A DNA stretch of 64,000 bases. It comes from Synaphobranchus kaupii (Eukaryota > Chordata > Actinopteri > Anguilliformes > Synaphobranchidae). The stretch is from positions 65,123,027 to 65,187,026 of the forward strand of contig CM056378.1 in the NCBI GenBank assembly GCA_029718625.1, written 5' to 3'. The notes beneath the pieces were generated by a model. That model saw only the letters and a program-made list of their open reading frames with translations. It was not told the origin of the DNA and did no database searches. Below are positions 33,251 to 44,399 of the stretch, piece by piece; position 1 is the first letter of the stretch; the number at the start of each line of letters is the position of its first letter. The position numbers and the translations under genes were made by a program.

Positions 33251-34416
33251 CAGTTGAAGTCGGAAGTTTACATACATTTAGGTTAAAGTCATTAAAACTC
33301 ATTTTTAACCACTCCACAGATTTCATGTTAGCAAACTATAGTATTGGCAAGTCAGTTAGGACATCTAGTTTGTGCATGACAAGTTATTTTTTCCAACAAT
33401 TGTTTACAGACAGATTATTTCACTTTTAAGTCACTATATCACAATTCCAGTGGGTCAGAAGTTTACATACACTAAGTTGACTGTGCCTTTAAATTTTTTA
33501 TATTTGGTCGCATATCTTTTGCATGCCATGACTTCCTGATGTCTGTGACCCAACAACATCAAAAGATTCTTGATATCTTATTTTCTGGTACTCTTACAAG
33601 TGATACTATAAACGTCTCTGCATTCATTTGAATGGATCTCTATGGGAATTGGAGGGTGGGACTAGATTTAGCTGTAAATTATGCTGGAACAGTATGGAAT
33701 ACATGATTGGTAAAATGGATGTAAGTCATCAAGGGTCTGAGGTATCAAACGAGCCTCAAACCATCACTCTGCTGCCAGATATGCAGTAGATATGGATGGA
33801 TCACTTTAAGTGTTGTTTCTCCTAAATTTTCCTATTGAACTCTATGAAAAGATAAGTCAGGAGAAGAAACCCTTCAAGTTATCCACCCATATCTACTGTA
33901 TTTCTGGCAGCAGAGTGATGGTTTGAGGCTCGTTTGATACCTCAGACCCTTTATGACTTAGAGCCATTTAGCCAACCATGTGTTCCATACTGTTCCAGTG
34001 TAATTTACAGCTAAATCAAGTCCCACCCCCCAATTCCCATAGAGATCCATTCAAATGCAGACAGAGACATTACAGTATTGCTTGTAAGAATACCAGAAAA
34101 TAAGATATCAAGAGTCTTTTGATGTTGTTGGGTCACAGACATCAGGAAGTCATGGCATGCAAAGGATATGCGACCAAATATAAAAAATTTAAAGGCACAG
34201 TCAACTTCTGACCCACTGGAATTGTGATATAGTGAATTAAAAGTGAAATAGTCTGTCTGTAAAGAATTGTTGGAAAAATTACTTGTGTCATGCACAAAGT
34301 AGATGTTCTAACTGACTTGCCAACACTATAGTTTGCTAACATGAAATCTGTGGAGTGGTTAAAAATTAGTTTTAATGACTTCAACCTAAGTGTATGTAAA
34401 CTTCCGACTTCAACTG
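33251..34416. mobile_element. Palindromic Sleeping Beauty-type Tc1 element with family Y core (carrier II)
   Basis: Starts CAGTTGAAGTCGGAAGTTTA and ends with its complement, flanked by TA (33249-33250, 34417-34418). The terminal repeat is of the salmonid-type IR/DR kind: an outer direct repeat at 33254 and an inner one at 33455 share GAAGTTTACATACA. The whole element is a near-perfect palindrome with arms of about 570 bp around 33840-33850. The right inner direct repeat has lost 15 bp. The only transposase DNA left is the last codons (GYATKY) in each arm. Confidence 0.93.
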
Positions 34417-34456
34417 TAAATTGATCCCAGCTTTCTTGAGCTCTCTCACGATTAAC

Positions 34457-35321
34457 CCTATTTACTTTGGCCCTTTTGAGGCAATGTCCTCCTGGTTTCT
34501 ACTAGTTTTATTTAAATGTCAATATCTAAAAAAATATTCCCTGCAAAATCCATGGTTTTAAGTTTGAACTGAAGAAGAAGCTGTATCATTCAGAAATTTG
34601 CTACAGAATACATTTATTTCAGAATAGTCACATACAGTATATATATAATAACCATAACATAAGTCGCCTAATGTATTTAAATACGTTTAAAAAAGAACGT
34701 ACGAAAGCGCGTGTGTATTCACACAAGTACAGCAACGTATTTCAGCCCTCAGTGCGAGGGGTGGTCACTGCGGAAATGTCGACTGTACGGGACTTTGGCG
34801 AAATATAACAAGATAAGCTCTTCAGGGTTCATGAGAAAACAGCTGTAGCTGAATATACTGGTAAGTACTTGGTTTCTTAAACATATTTATACGAGAGATT
34901 TTGGAGCAAAAAATGAGGTGTCTTCTAAACTGAAAGTGCATCAGCTACTGTATATAGTACAGTAAGCAAAGGAAAACGGCGAATACTCATTTGTACAACG
35001 TTTTAAAAAAATATTATTGTTTCTATACGTCAACATGATTTTCTTAGCGTGTATAAACGGTGCATTTGATGCATTTTACAGTCTGTGGCTGTAGCCAGAG
35101 GAAGGTCGTAAGTGCTGTGGGCTACTAATAGCACCCTCCTAATTTATTGCACGGCAGTGTAACTGGAGAAGCTGCGGTTTTCGCAAGAGGCTACCCTTTA
35201 AAAAAATACTGCGTCAAAATTTTCGGGGTTTTCTTAAAGCTGTAGTTTATATTTTCAGATGAACATGAATACTGTAACTGAGTCGCATGCGTCTCAACCA
35301 CTAGGGGTGAAGTCTATAGGG
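34457..35321 (+). mobile_element. Family Z element, full-length (865 bp, TTAA-flanked)
   Basis: Flanked by TTAA at 34453-34456 and 35322-35325, with short inverted ends CCCTAT / ATAGGG as in piggyBac-type MITEs. No coding frame. Related copies lie at 13955, 24299, 28755 and 63815. Confidence 0.8.
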
Positions 35322-35599
35322 TTAAGTTATATACAACGTCATTTCTCACAATTCCAGATCTAGTTGTTTTTGAATATTAGCGCGTAATGATGTGTAAGTA
35401 CTAGTGCTTACAGCTGTGGCCCTGACCGTTGAAGAGGGCTTGTTCCTTATGAGTTCCTGCATAAGCCCTGTTTAAGCCACAGTGGAAAGAGCCCAGCAAC
35501 ACTGGAACTAAGTTCAAGCACTAGTTTTGGCCCACAGTGGAACGGGGGCTGTTGTGGATAAAAGGGTGAAACTGGGCATAGAAAGTGTGGATGAGAGGG

Positions 35600-35990
35600 T
35601 GAGGATGGAGCTACGCACTTGCTTGCAGCACACTGATGGAGGGGCTCATTCCCATACTGCATCCAGCTCTGGAGACAAAGGTGTTGGACTCTGACACCTT
35701 CCTCCGTGCAGGGTTCCCAAACTGTAACGCAATAATCCATATTACAACACCAACACCTGGCCAGCAGCAAGCACCTGAAACCTGGACAAGAGGCTACCTG
35801 CAGGGGGTGCTGTTTGGCCTGGGGAGGGAGGGTTCTTACTGCTGTCTCCTCTTGACCCCGTGGAAGAAGAGGGGACATGATCTTCTCCATCCCGCAAATG
35901 TCCCGGTGCTTTACGTGCCCCTGGGACATTTGGCTTTCAGGAACGAGAACCTGTTTAATTTTTCACCAAACAGAGTCAATTACAACCGGG
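35600..35990 (+). pseudogene. Harbinger (HARBI1-like) transposase remnant
   Basis: The plus frame reads RAGFPNCNAIIH, then TTPTPGQQQAPETWTRGYLQ, VLFGLGREG and finally LGHLAFRNENLFNF. It resembles the DDE nuclease region of Harbinger transposases: GFPNC with the first Asp normally just after, P-QQAPEYxNRKGY, and VHDAxVFRNSxLF with the second Asp. Both Asp positions are changed here. About 125 of the usual 350 residues are present, with no other domain in reach. Identification is from the spacing of these blocks. Confidence 0.5.
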
Positions 35991-36204
35991 CACCAACAGA
36001 AATGAGAACGTGAGAAAGTTGAGACGATGAACAACACAAAGGATTGGGGAGGCAACTAAGGGGCACATCTGACTGTTACTGCTGACTGTATCATATTTAC
36101 ATCCTCTTAGCGGTGGGCAATATGACCAGAACCACATATCAGTTTTTTCAGATGTTTTACACAATAACTAGGAAACATTGGGGCATGTGAGGTAAGGGTA
36201 TATA

Positions 36205-36668
36205 CAGACGGTGACAAATTAAAGGAAACAATACTGGAGGGATGGAACACCATTCTTCCAAAAGATATTCCCTCATTTGGTGTTTCGATGACGGTGGTGG
36301 ACAGCGCTGTCTAACACATCGGCCCAAAATCTCCCATGGGTGTTCAATTGGGTTGAGATCTGGTGACTGCAAAGGCCATAGCATATGATCCACATCATTT
36401 TCATACTAATCAAACCATTCAGTGACCCCACGTGCCCTGTGGATGGGGGCATTGTCATCCTGGAAGAGACCACTCCCATCAGGATAGAAATGTTTCATCT
36501 TAAAATAAAGGTGATCACTCAGAATAACTTTGTATTGATTTGCAGTGACCCTTTCCTCTAAGGGGACTAGTGGACCCAAACAATGCCAGGAAAATGCCCC
36601 CCACAGCATAACAGAGCCACCGGACCCCCTCACTGTAGGGGTTTTTCCTCTAATTTGTCACCCGTCTG
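36205..36668 (-). mobile_element. Internally deleted Tc1-type element
   Basis: Ends CAGACGGTGACAAATTAAAG and its complement (36644-36668). TA precedes the left end; the right TA is changed to CA. Between them only the C-terminal catalytic part of a transposase survives. Confidence 0.82.
36215..36633 (-). pseudogene. Tc1 transposase fragment with second Asp and Glu motifs
   Basis: Frames on the minus strand give GSGGSVMLWGAFSWHCLGPL, LFQDDNAPIHRARGVTEWF (second catalytic Asp) and, in a different frame, [16 protein letters not shown] (catalytic Glu), then [10 protein letters not shown]. The first Asp block and the DNA-binding domain are deleted. At least one frameshift lies between the D and E motifs, at about 36390-36410. 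Confidence 0.85.
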
Positions 36669-36969
36669 CATGTATGCAAATATTGATTCATTCAAATCAG
36701 TCATAGTGCATATCTGTTACTCATTGATACGGTGAAACCATGGTTACCCTTGAATTTTTCAGGATAGTTATCATGCTGTCACAAAGTTGAGCCACAGTTC
36801 AGTTTATATCTCCGTTTTAGTATTTTATTTTTTAAGAAAAGGAAAAAAAACCGAACGATTGTTTCTTTATGAATGCGTTTTATTAAATCGACTACAATTT
36901 ATAACAAAGAACATTAAAGAACATTTGCTGACATTATTTAGGAAGATAAATTAACTTTACATAAATTAA

Positions 36970-37140
36970 CTTTTATTTTGTTCCTTCGACCATTAGGGTC
37001 GTCAACTTACTGACCGTCTTGTTGCCTGATGCATCGAGACTCTTATGCCAACCATTTGTCATGGACATGACCTCTGCGTGACGACGTAATTCCTTCCTAT
37101 AAAGGGAGGCGCGTCAATGCGGAAGTCCTCTTTTTCGTCT
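36970..37140 (+). repeat. DIRS-type inverted terminal repeat, left
   Basis: Contains TGTTCCTTCGACCATTAGGG and, later, GCGGAAGTCCTC. Both recur inverted at 47967-48110. DIRS elements carry inverted rather than direct terminal repeats. Confidence 0.6.
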
Positions 37141-37325
37141 CGCCGATGCTAGAGTGGAGACGTGAGTCTTGTTTGTATATTACGCTATCGTGCTATGCCA
37201 TGCGCCTTGTGACTTTGGTCGGGGCTACGGTTCTTTGTCGTCCTCCAAAGGCGGTGATAGCACTCGCATGCGGTAAACCGCTGGTAGCATTGCTAGTAAG
37301 ATTCTGGGTATCGTTTTTCATTTGT

Positions 37326-37489
37326 TATTGCTAACGCTAAACTTGGCTAATCGTTTTCGTATAGCACACAGTGCGTTTAGGCACTTGGTGCTGCCGGGTT
37401 TCTTACAGCTTGAGGAATATTTGCATTCCTTTATCTGATTATTTGTACTTGGGGAAGTAGTTTGTACCCCAGTGCTGATTCCAATTTAT
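37326..37489 (+). repeat. DIRS leader-like repeat, copy 1
   Basis: Over 85 percent similar to 40363-40505 (CGCTAAACTTGGCTAAT, CACTTGGTGCTGCC, TACTTGGGGAAGTAG). Confidence 0.82.
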
Positions 37490-37497
37490 CCTGTTGT

Positions 37498-40272
37498 TAG
37501 GGTTGCCACACGTTCTGGTTTTCCCGGGATTGTTCTCTTTTTTGAGCGACTGCCCCGGAAAATGACTATTCTTTCCCGGGACACGAATTGTCAGTTTTTT
37601 GTGAAAATGTACATTTAGACATCCAATCCCGTGTCTGTAAACATGTAAAAATGTGTAAAAAACACAGCGACGATTGGCCATATGCCTATACTTCTTTTTA
37701 ATTGGTAGCAGAAATACGAACGTTTACCTTATCCGTGGGAAAGTTCAGCTAGCTACTAGCCTAGAGGTAATCGCCTAATACTTCTGATTTATTTTTCATT
37801 TATTTTGTCGGTTTTATAAAATGGGGGAGATGGACGAGGAGGACGAGAGAACAAAATCAGACAAGCAACCAGCAGCAAAAAAAAAACGATATACAACGTA
37901 CAACTCAGACTGGGCAAAAAGAGATAACTTTTCTGAATGGATAAGGCCAACCCAAGGAGACCCATTCTCCGCCACATGTATTTTGTGTCCAGCCAAGATC
38001 TCAGTTAAATATGAAGGAAAAGCAGCACTGGAAAATCATGCAAAAACAAAGAAGCACCAGAGTGTTGTGTCAAGCAAACGCAAAACTATAGCCATTGCAA
38101 CCTTTATGACAAAAAAAGGTTCACCAGAGGAAGATAGGATAGCAGCTGCGGAGATTATCAGTGTATACCACGGAGTGATTCATGGCCACAGCTACTTATC
38201 TACGGATTGTGGCAATAAAGTAAGTGCAAAGATCTTTAATGATTTGAGTATTGCCACAAAAATGTCATGTTGAAGAACTTTAGTTCAAAATGTGCTAGCT
38301 AGGAGCCAGGAGCGCTTAGCTACAGAGCTAAAAGATGCCCCATATTTTTCGGTCTGTTCTGACGCATCAAACTCGGGCAACGCCAAACTATATCCATACA
38401 CAGTCCAATACTTTCACGAAGACGAGGGTGTTAAATATGGGCTATTGGAAATTTACGAGGACCCCCATGAAACGAGCAGCGCTATCTATGAACAAATTGT
38501 GGATATCACAGAAACAAATGGCCCGTCTGTCAGCCAGATTAGTGCATATGGTGCTGACAATGCATCTGCAAATTTTGGCAAGCATAATTCAGTTTTTCAA
38601 AAAACTGAAAGAAGTCAGTCCACACATCATAAAGGGCAACTGCAAATGCCACTTGATCCACAACGCCCTGAAAAATGCAAACAGATGTCTCTGCGCTACA
38701 GGTTATGATGTTGAATGCATTGTCCTAAAAATCTACAGCGAATTCTCATGCTCAGCCAAAAGAGCAGAATCTCTCAAAGAGTTTTGTGAGTTTACTTCAG
38801 TACTGTACAAGGAGATACTGAGGCATGTACCAACCCATTGGTTATCTCTATTGCCTGCAATTCAGCGGATCTTGTGTTGGCCTGCCTGGAAGTGTTATTT
38901 TCTGTCACTGGGAACGAAAGATTGTCCTGCCATTATCTGGAAGGCTATGTGCAGAAGTGGTGCTGATGCTGCCGACAGCAGTGATGAGGATGAAGCGACC
39001 CTGTCTGAATGTTTCCTGTTGCTCATGCACAATGTCATGCAGGAATTTGACAGCGCAATACGGAAGTTGGAAAATGAGAGCGCTACTCTCCTGGATGCTC
39101 ACGGAGTGATGAGCTGATTGCGCAGCCAACTAATCTCTCGTCGTGCAGACAGATTTTATAGTAGTAAAACGAAGCAAGCGTTCCAATAACTGAGTGCAAG
39201 AGAACAGACGGAGTTCGCAACACTGGCCGACAGGTTCTTTGAAAAGGCTGTTCTGTACCTAGAGGCTAACTTTGATTTTGAGGATCCAGTTATGGCCAAC
39301 GCTAGCTGTCTGCGACTGAGTGGTCCAATGGAATGGGATGCACTCCAGCGATTGGCCGACAAACTAGCTCTGGGCATTGACGAAGACAAACTGTATCAGG
39401 ACTACACTGTACTGAACGCTGTATTTGAAAGCATCCCAGAAGAGCTTGAACCAGACAAGAAATGTGCCTTTTTTTTCAAGAAGGAGAAAGAAGCAACTGA
39501 GTTGTTGAAAGTGGTATCTTTTCTTTTGTCTGTCCCCATCAGCAACGCCTATGCTGAGCATGTATTTAGCCATATGGAGGATGTCTGGTCAGACAAAAGG
39601 AACCGGATGTCAGTGGGGTTGGTCAAAGCAGAACTCCAAGTTAGGTTAAACTTTAAAGTGTCATGCTTAGAGTTTAAAGCATTCATTGAGGGGCAGCAAA
39701 GACTTCTGCAGGCAACAAAAAGAGATGAAAAGTACACGTGGAGAAAGAGGTGAGAAATGTCAGCGTTAGGTTGCCCATATTCATTAAGTTAAAAGGTTGT
39801 TTATAATCTATTATAATGTAATACAACTAATCATGTTTTCATCTGTATTTTTAAATCTGTATTTAATGTAGAAAGGGACAGCAGCAGACAGAGTCCAGAG
39901 TGAGTGCAACTGCGTCAGGGTCAGACGAGGAACCCCGTAGGGTTGGTGACTGCGCATAGGTGCCTTAATACCCTCAGAAGAGGGGAAGAACCTACGTTTT
40001 TTGATTTTTGTTTGAGCCTCCTTTTTGTGAATAAACGCACCCTTGAGTGCTTAAAACTGCAACTGTCTTGTGTCTCACTCTAAATTATATGCACATCTCC
40101 CTGATTCCTCCTCTGGTTGCCACAGAGTGCATCTACGTCAGGACAAATAGACGTAAGAGAGGCAATAGGGAGTCCTACAACTGTTAACATAGTATATTTG
40201 CAAATGTGGTTTAACGCCCCGCATCGCGCGTCAAATGTCCCGGTTTTTCACAAATCAAATGTGGCAACCCTA
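37498..40272 (+). mobile_element. Complete hAT transposon (2,775 bp)
   Basis: Thirteen-base inverted ends TAGGGTTGCCACA / TGTGGCAACCCTA and an identical 8-bp duplication CCTGTTGT (37490-37497, 40273-40280). Subterminal TCCCGG-rich sequence occurs on both sides. It encodes one near-complete transposase with few disabling changes. It lies in DIRS leader-like DNA. Confidence 0.95.
37821..39753 (+). pseudogene. hAT transposase, nearly full length, three stops and one frameshift
   Basis: ATG at 37821. An acidic/basic leader is followed by a zinc finger (CILCPAKISVKY..LENHAKTKKH, about residues 53-80), the RNase H-like core, and the C-terminal hAT dimerisation segment (LLSVPISNAYAEHVFSHMED, near 39515-39575) ending in TWRKR at 39753. 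Disabling changes are a TGA at 38271, a frameshift near 38600, and in-frame TGA at 39115 and TAA at 39187. The total, about 640 codons, is the normal size for a hAT transposase. It cuts and reinserts the element in the nucleus. The identical target duplications and few breaks suggest recent activity. Confidence 0.92.
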
Positions 40273-40280
40273 CCTGTTGT

Positions 40281-40505
40281 GATCGCACCCCAGTGAGATT
40301 TTGTTTGCTCACAATCTGTGAGCGTGTACACTCCGTTGATTGACTAAGTGCTTTTCGTTTGTTATTGCTAGCGCTAAACTTGGCTAATTGTTTTCGTATA
40401 GCATATAGTGCGGTTAGCCACTTGGTGCTGCCACGTTTCTTACAGCTATATGAATATTATTTGCATTCCTTTTTCTGATTATTTTGTACTTGGGGAAGTA
40501 GTTTT
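40281..40505 (+). repeat. DIRS leader-like repeat, copy 2
   Basis: 40288-40350 (CACCCCAGTGAGATTTTG, then CTCCGTTGATTGACTAAGTG) recurs at 41938-42003 and, weaker, at 42048-42095. 40363-40505 recurs at 37326-37489. Confidence 0.8.
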
Positions 40506-40506
40506 A

Positions 40507-41931
40507 TACAGAGCCCCGGAGGTGCACAGAATAAGAAAAAAAACGGGGGGTCGTCTAGCCTACTTTCCAAATGAATATCTTAATAAAGGCATCACCCCCC
40601 CATAGTAGCCTACGGTGTCAGTTAGAAGTGGGCTGGTGGAAAGACACTGGTGGGATGTACTACTCTCTACGTGCATTCGGCTGCACATTGCTCAGGGACA
40701 TTTTAAGCTAATATCGTAAAAGTGCAACAAATAAGTAAAAAAGATGGGACGGACACGTGTTTTTATAACGTGCATGTTTTATTAGGCTATATTAACCCTA
40801 AATACAAGCACACCATGGCACATTGTTAAATATAGGAACGTGAAATTGAGCATTTTAAAACAAGGACAAGTTTTTAAAAAGGTTTATCCTGAACAAATGC
40901 ATTTAGCTTAATACCAAGATATCAAAACATGCCAACAGCACATGATAACGATAATTATCGTCAATAGCCTATTTAAAATTTTAAACATTTTACAACAAGC
41001 ACAAGTTTTAAAAAGTGTAGCATACTGAGTAGGCTATTTGTGTCCACTAGGTGGAGCCCTAGGCCCTCATGTGTAATTACCTTTAATGCATAGAGCATGA
41101 AGGGTTAACTATGCATGCACTGGCTAACATCATGGCTCATGAGAATAAACATATTAAAAACCTCCCAAACAGTTTCCTCATTATTCCACCTATCTCCCGG
41201 GTTTATCACAAAAAGTTTATGCAGAACAAATGCAATTAGCTATATACCCTCGCTAAATACCAAAAGCGGAAACGCTTATGAAGTGATGGCTAAGGAGAAT
41301 TATCGCCCGTAGACTATTTTAAAGTCGAAGTCACACGGATGGTGATAGGCATTTGATCGCATGTAGTTGGTCACAGATGAGTCAAGAAGACAGGATGGCA
41401 GGATTGGAGAAGAATGCGGCGATGTCGGCCAGCCAGTCCGAACTCTATAAAACCGAATTGGCAATGTCGGGAGGGGGGCGCGGTCCAACGTGATCATCAT
41501 GCAGATAGCTGTCAAATGTCTTGCAATAGCTGTCAAATCATGCACCGCATTGGGTGTATGTCTGTGGGGGTTAACATGAATAAAATCATCCATAAGACAA
41601 TTTATTAGTCGAGGGTTATAAGCCTAATATCATTTAGCTATTCGTTTTAGTTGGTGCATTGACAATGGGTTGATCATTTTAAAAAGAGCAATTTACTATT
41701 AAAAAGAAGTGCCGGAGCGCTCTTCTAGCACTCTACGCCTGATTCGAGGTGAAGGTGCTTGAGGAATGAGGGTTTGCTAATTTGAGGGGACTAATTAATT
41801 AAAACGAGTGAACTAATTAATTATATCGAAGGAACAAATTAATTATTTCGAAGGAACAATTTAATTAAAACGAGTGAACGAATTAACCCGTTTTTTTTTT
41901 TCTTCTTCTTCTGTGCACCTCCAGGGCTCCG
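40507..41931. mobile_element. Non-autonomous hAT element (1,425 bp)
   Basis: Left end TACAGAGCCCCGGAGGTGCA and the inverted right end TGCACCTCCAGGGCTCCG, each followed inward by an A-rich stretch. The 8-bp duplication TAGTTTTA lies at 40499-40506 and 41932-41939. No transposase coding. A degenerate run of AATTAATT and CGAAGGAACAA units fills 41775-41885. Confidence 0.9.
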
Positions 41932-41939
41932 TAGTTTTA

Positions 41940-42097
41940 CCCCAGTGAGATTTAGTTTTTTCACAATCTGTGAGTGTATGCGCTCCGTCAATTGACTAAG
42001 TGCTGCAAGGAGTGTTTGAGTCTACCCTGGGTGTGGTCGCACCCCAGTGAGGCTTTTCCCCAATCGGTGAGTGAGTGTGCGCTACATTGATTGATTT
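41940..42097 (+). repeat. DIRS leader-like repeat, third and fourth partial units
   Basis: Two units of CACCCCAGTGAG..., ending AATTGACTAAGTGCTG and ATTGATTGATTTAC. Confidence 0.7.
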
Positions 42098-42098
42098 A

Positions 42099-42705
42099 CA
42101 GTGCATCCGGAGAGTATTCACAGCGCTTCACTTTTTCCACATTTTGTTCTGTTACAGCCTTATTCCAAAATTGATTCAATTCATTTTTCCCTCAAAATTC
42201 TACACACAACACCCCATAATGACAATGTGAAAAAAGTTTTTTTGAGATTTTGGCAAATTTATTAAAAATAAAAAACTAAAATTTCTCATTTACATAAGTA
42301 TTCATACCCTTTGCTTTAACGTATTTTTAAAGTATCATATTTCATATTTGGTCGCATATCCTTTACATGCTGTTACTTCCTGAAGTCTGTGACCATCAAC
42401 ATCAAAAAAACTGTCGATATCTTATTTTCAGGTACTGTTACAAGCGATACTATAACCTCTCTGCATTTGAATGGATCTCTATGGAAATTGGGGGGTGAGA
42501 CTAGATTCAGCTGTAAATTATGCTGGAACAGTATGGAATACATGTTTGGCGAAATGGCTGTAAGTCATCAAGGGTCTCAGGTATCAAACAAGCCTTAAAC
42601 CATCACTCTGCTGCCAGATATGCAGTAGATATGGATGAATAACTTGAAGGGTTTCTTCTCCTGACTTATTTTTCCATAGAGTTCAATAGGAAAATTTGTC
42701 AGGAG
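42099..42705 (+). mobile_element. Tc1/family Y element (carrier III), left half and centre
   Basis: Starts CAGTGCATCCGGAGAGTATT after TA, a fourth Tc1 terminal type. At 42345 it enters GGTCGCATATCCTTTACATG and the Y core, passes the hairpin centre near 42670 (CTGAC..GTCAGGAG), and breaks into DIRS sequence. The right arm is missing. Confidence 0.85.
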
Positions 42706-42739
42706 AAACAATGTGTAAAAAAATGTGTCACTGTTCAAT

Positions 42740-43478
42740 GAATTATGGTGCTCAATGTATATCGGACTGCTCCTCGAATCAAGGAGCATGAGGGCATCTT
42801 TGACGCCCCGCCACATAGCCACAGTGCTCGACGTTGTGCGTCAGCTCCAAGTGAACGTGGTCCTCGAAATGAGGGTTTTTCAGTGGTTTTTAGGTCTGAT
42901 TGCGGCCGGATTGTCACGCTCGAATCAAAGTGACGCTTCGGTTTTGCCAGCTACTCCGCCCGTGGCGACGAGTCAGCTTTCTGACAAAGGGAGTCCGGAT
43001 GGGGCTATACCATCACGGCGTGTGGTGGTATCAATGGACACTTCGCTGATCAGTTGGGGAGCTGTCTGTCAGCATCATCCAGCTCAGGTATTGTGGTCAC
43101 GACCACATCAGTCAGACCACATTAAGGTTCTCGAACTCCAAGCAGTTTTCTCGCACTGAGGCACTTCTTGCCTGTGCTCCGGGGAAAATGTCATAGTACG
43201 GTCGGACAACACCTCGACAGTTTATCACATAAACCACCAAGGCGGAGTAAGGTCCTGCCAGTCCTTAAGTGTCCCAGCTCCCTCTTGGGATCCCCCTTTG
43301 GTTTTGCGAGCACTTACGGGTCAGCCCTATGAGCCTCTTGATATGACCAGCCTTAAATGGATTTCCTTTAAGATGGCATTTCTACTAGCAATGACATATT
43401 AATGCCAATTTTCATATTAACCGGCCAATTGAGCCCGCTGCGCTTCGCGTCACGCCCTTTCCTGCTACCGGACAAAGG
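42740..43478 (+). pseudogene. DIRS RNase H and recombinase start (fragment 1)
   Basis: Plus-strand frames read VFQWFLGLIAAG, then RRVVVSMDTSLISWGAV (RNase H first Asp), IKVLELQAVF (Glu), VRSDNTSTVYHINHQGGVRS (Asp), and then PSWDPPLVLRALTGQPYEPL and SLKWISFKMAFLLAMT (recombinase N-terminus). It jumps directly to HINRPIEPAALRV, showing an internal deletion relative to fragment 2 at 47285-47500. All three RNase H acids remain. A frameshift lies near 43155. Confidence 0.82.
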
Positions 43479-43562
43479 GGTTGTAGCGGCGATTCTCTAG
43501 CGGTTGCTCCACAGGGGGAATTGAATTGCATGGGGTGGGGGAGAAATTGGGAGAAAAACCCA
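43478..43562 (+). mobile_element. SINE 3'-tail fragment
   Basis: GCGGCGATTCTCTAGCGGTT and AAATTGGGAGAAAAA match the tail half of the SINE at 51506-51837. The tRNA-like head is absent. Confidence 0.8.
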
Positions 43563-44390
43563 AACAAATCTAAGGTAAAATGAAAAAGCCTACTTGGAAA
43601 CCTAAACAGGTTAAAGACAGCATCAAAATATGTCAAGTATGAATGACCAAACAAGAAAAGCTAATCCTCCTGTCAACTAAGACACCTTGTCAAAAGTAAT
43701 GAAAAGTAAAAATTCCACCGCAAATCATATTTCGCAAAACACAGGCCATCTGATAGTAGCCTATTTATCCCGTGTGAATCGGCATCTCAGTAATTTGGTG
43801 TGATAATTTTTCACCCGCAATTAGATTAGTTGTTTTTTCCACGTCTTTTTCTGCATCTTTCCGGGTTGAGAATTATGGACGCAGTTGTGGAAATTTTCAC
43901 AACATTTTGGGTGGGTTCTTATGCCAAAAGTTTTTAAATGTAGGCTAGGCCTACTCCCGAATTTACTGAATTGAAAATGAATTGTATCCAACCCTGTAGC
44001 CACCGTCAACGCACCAATCTGCATACCCTGCCTTAAATGTGCAGAAATAGCCTAACTCATAACTCTCAAACTGACAATGTGGAAGTAATGTTATGTTTCA
44101 ATCATATCCAGTAAAAATCCTTGGGATTTGATCATACATCAGTAGGCTACATTTGAGTGAAATGCAGTACGAATGCTCTGCACAAAACACAACAGGTGGG
44201 GGGGGGGGATTCCTAAATCACATGTTGTCCCCAGGTAATACTAGTCAAGTGCGAATAGCAAATTCTGTTAGTTTCACTATGCTTTTTGTGATTAATAGCC
44301 TGCTAGTTTCAGTAACTTTGTCCCATCATTTTGCTTTAATGTATTAAAAACATGGCTATTGTCAGCAGTTTAACAATAAATTGTTAATGA
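43563..44390. other. No recognisable feature
   Basis: AT-rich DNA with poly-G at 44196-44207 and poly-A at 44389-44404. No coding evidence. Confidence 0.5.
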
Positions 44391-44399
44391 AAAAAAAAA

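Noticed and set aside
34011..34384. Minus-strand frames of 80-94 codons in the Sleeping Beauty-type element
   Set aside because: They run through terminal repeat and family Y DNA; only the last few transposase codons are genuine coding remains.
35447..35929. 160-codon open frame on the minus strand
   Set aside because: It lies opposite the Harbinger-like frame and has no domain resemblance; its Cys/Pro/Leu-rich text looks like a shadow frame.
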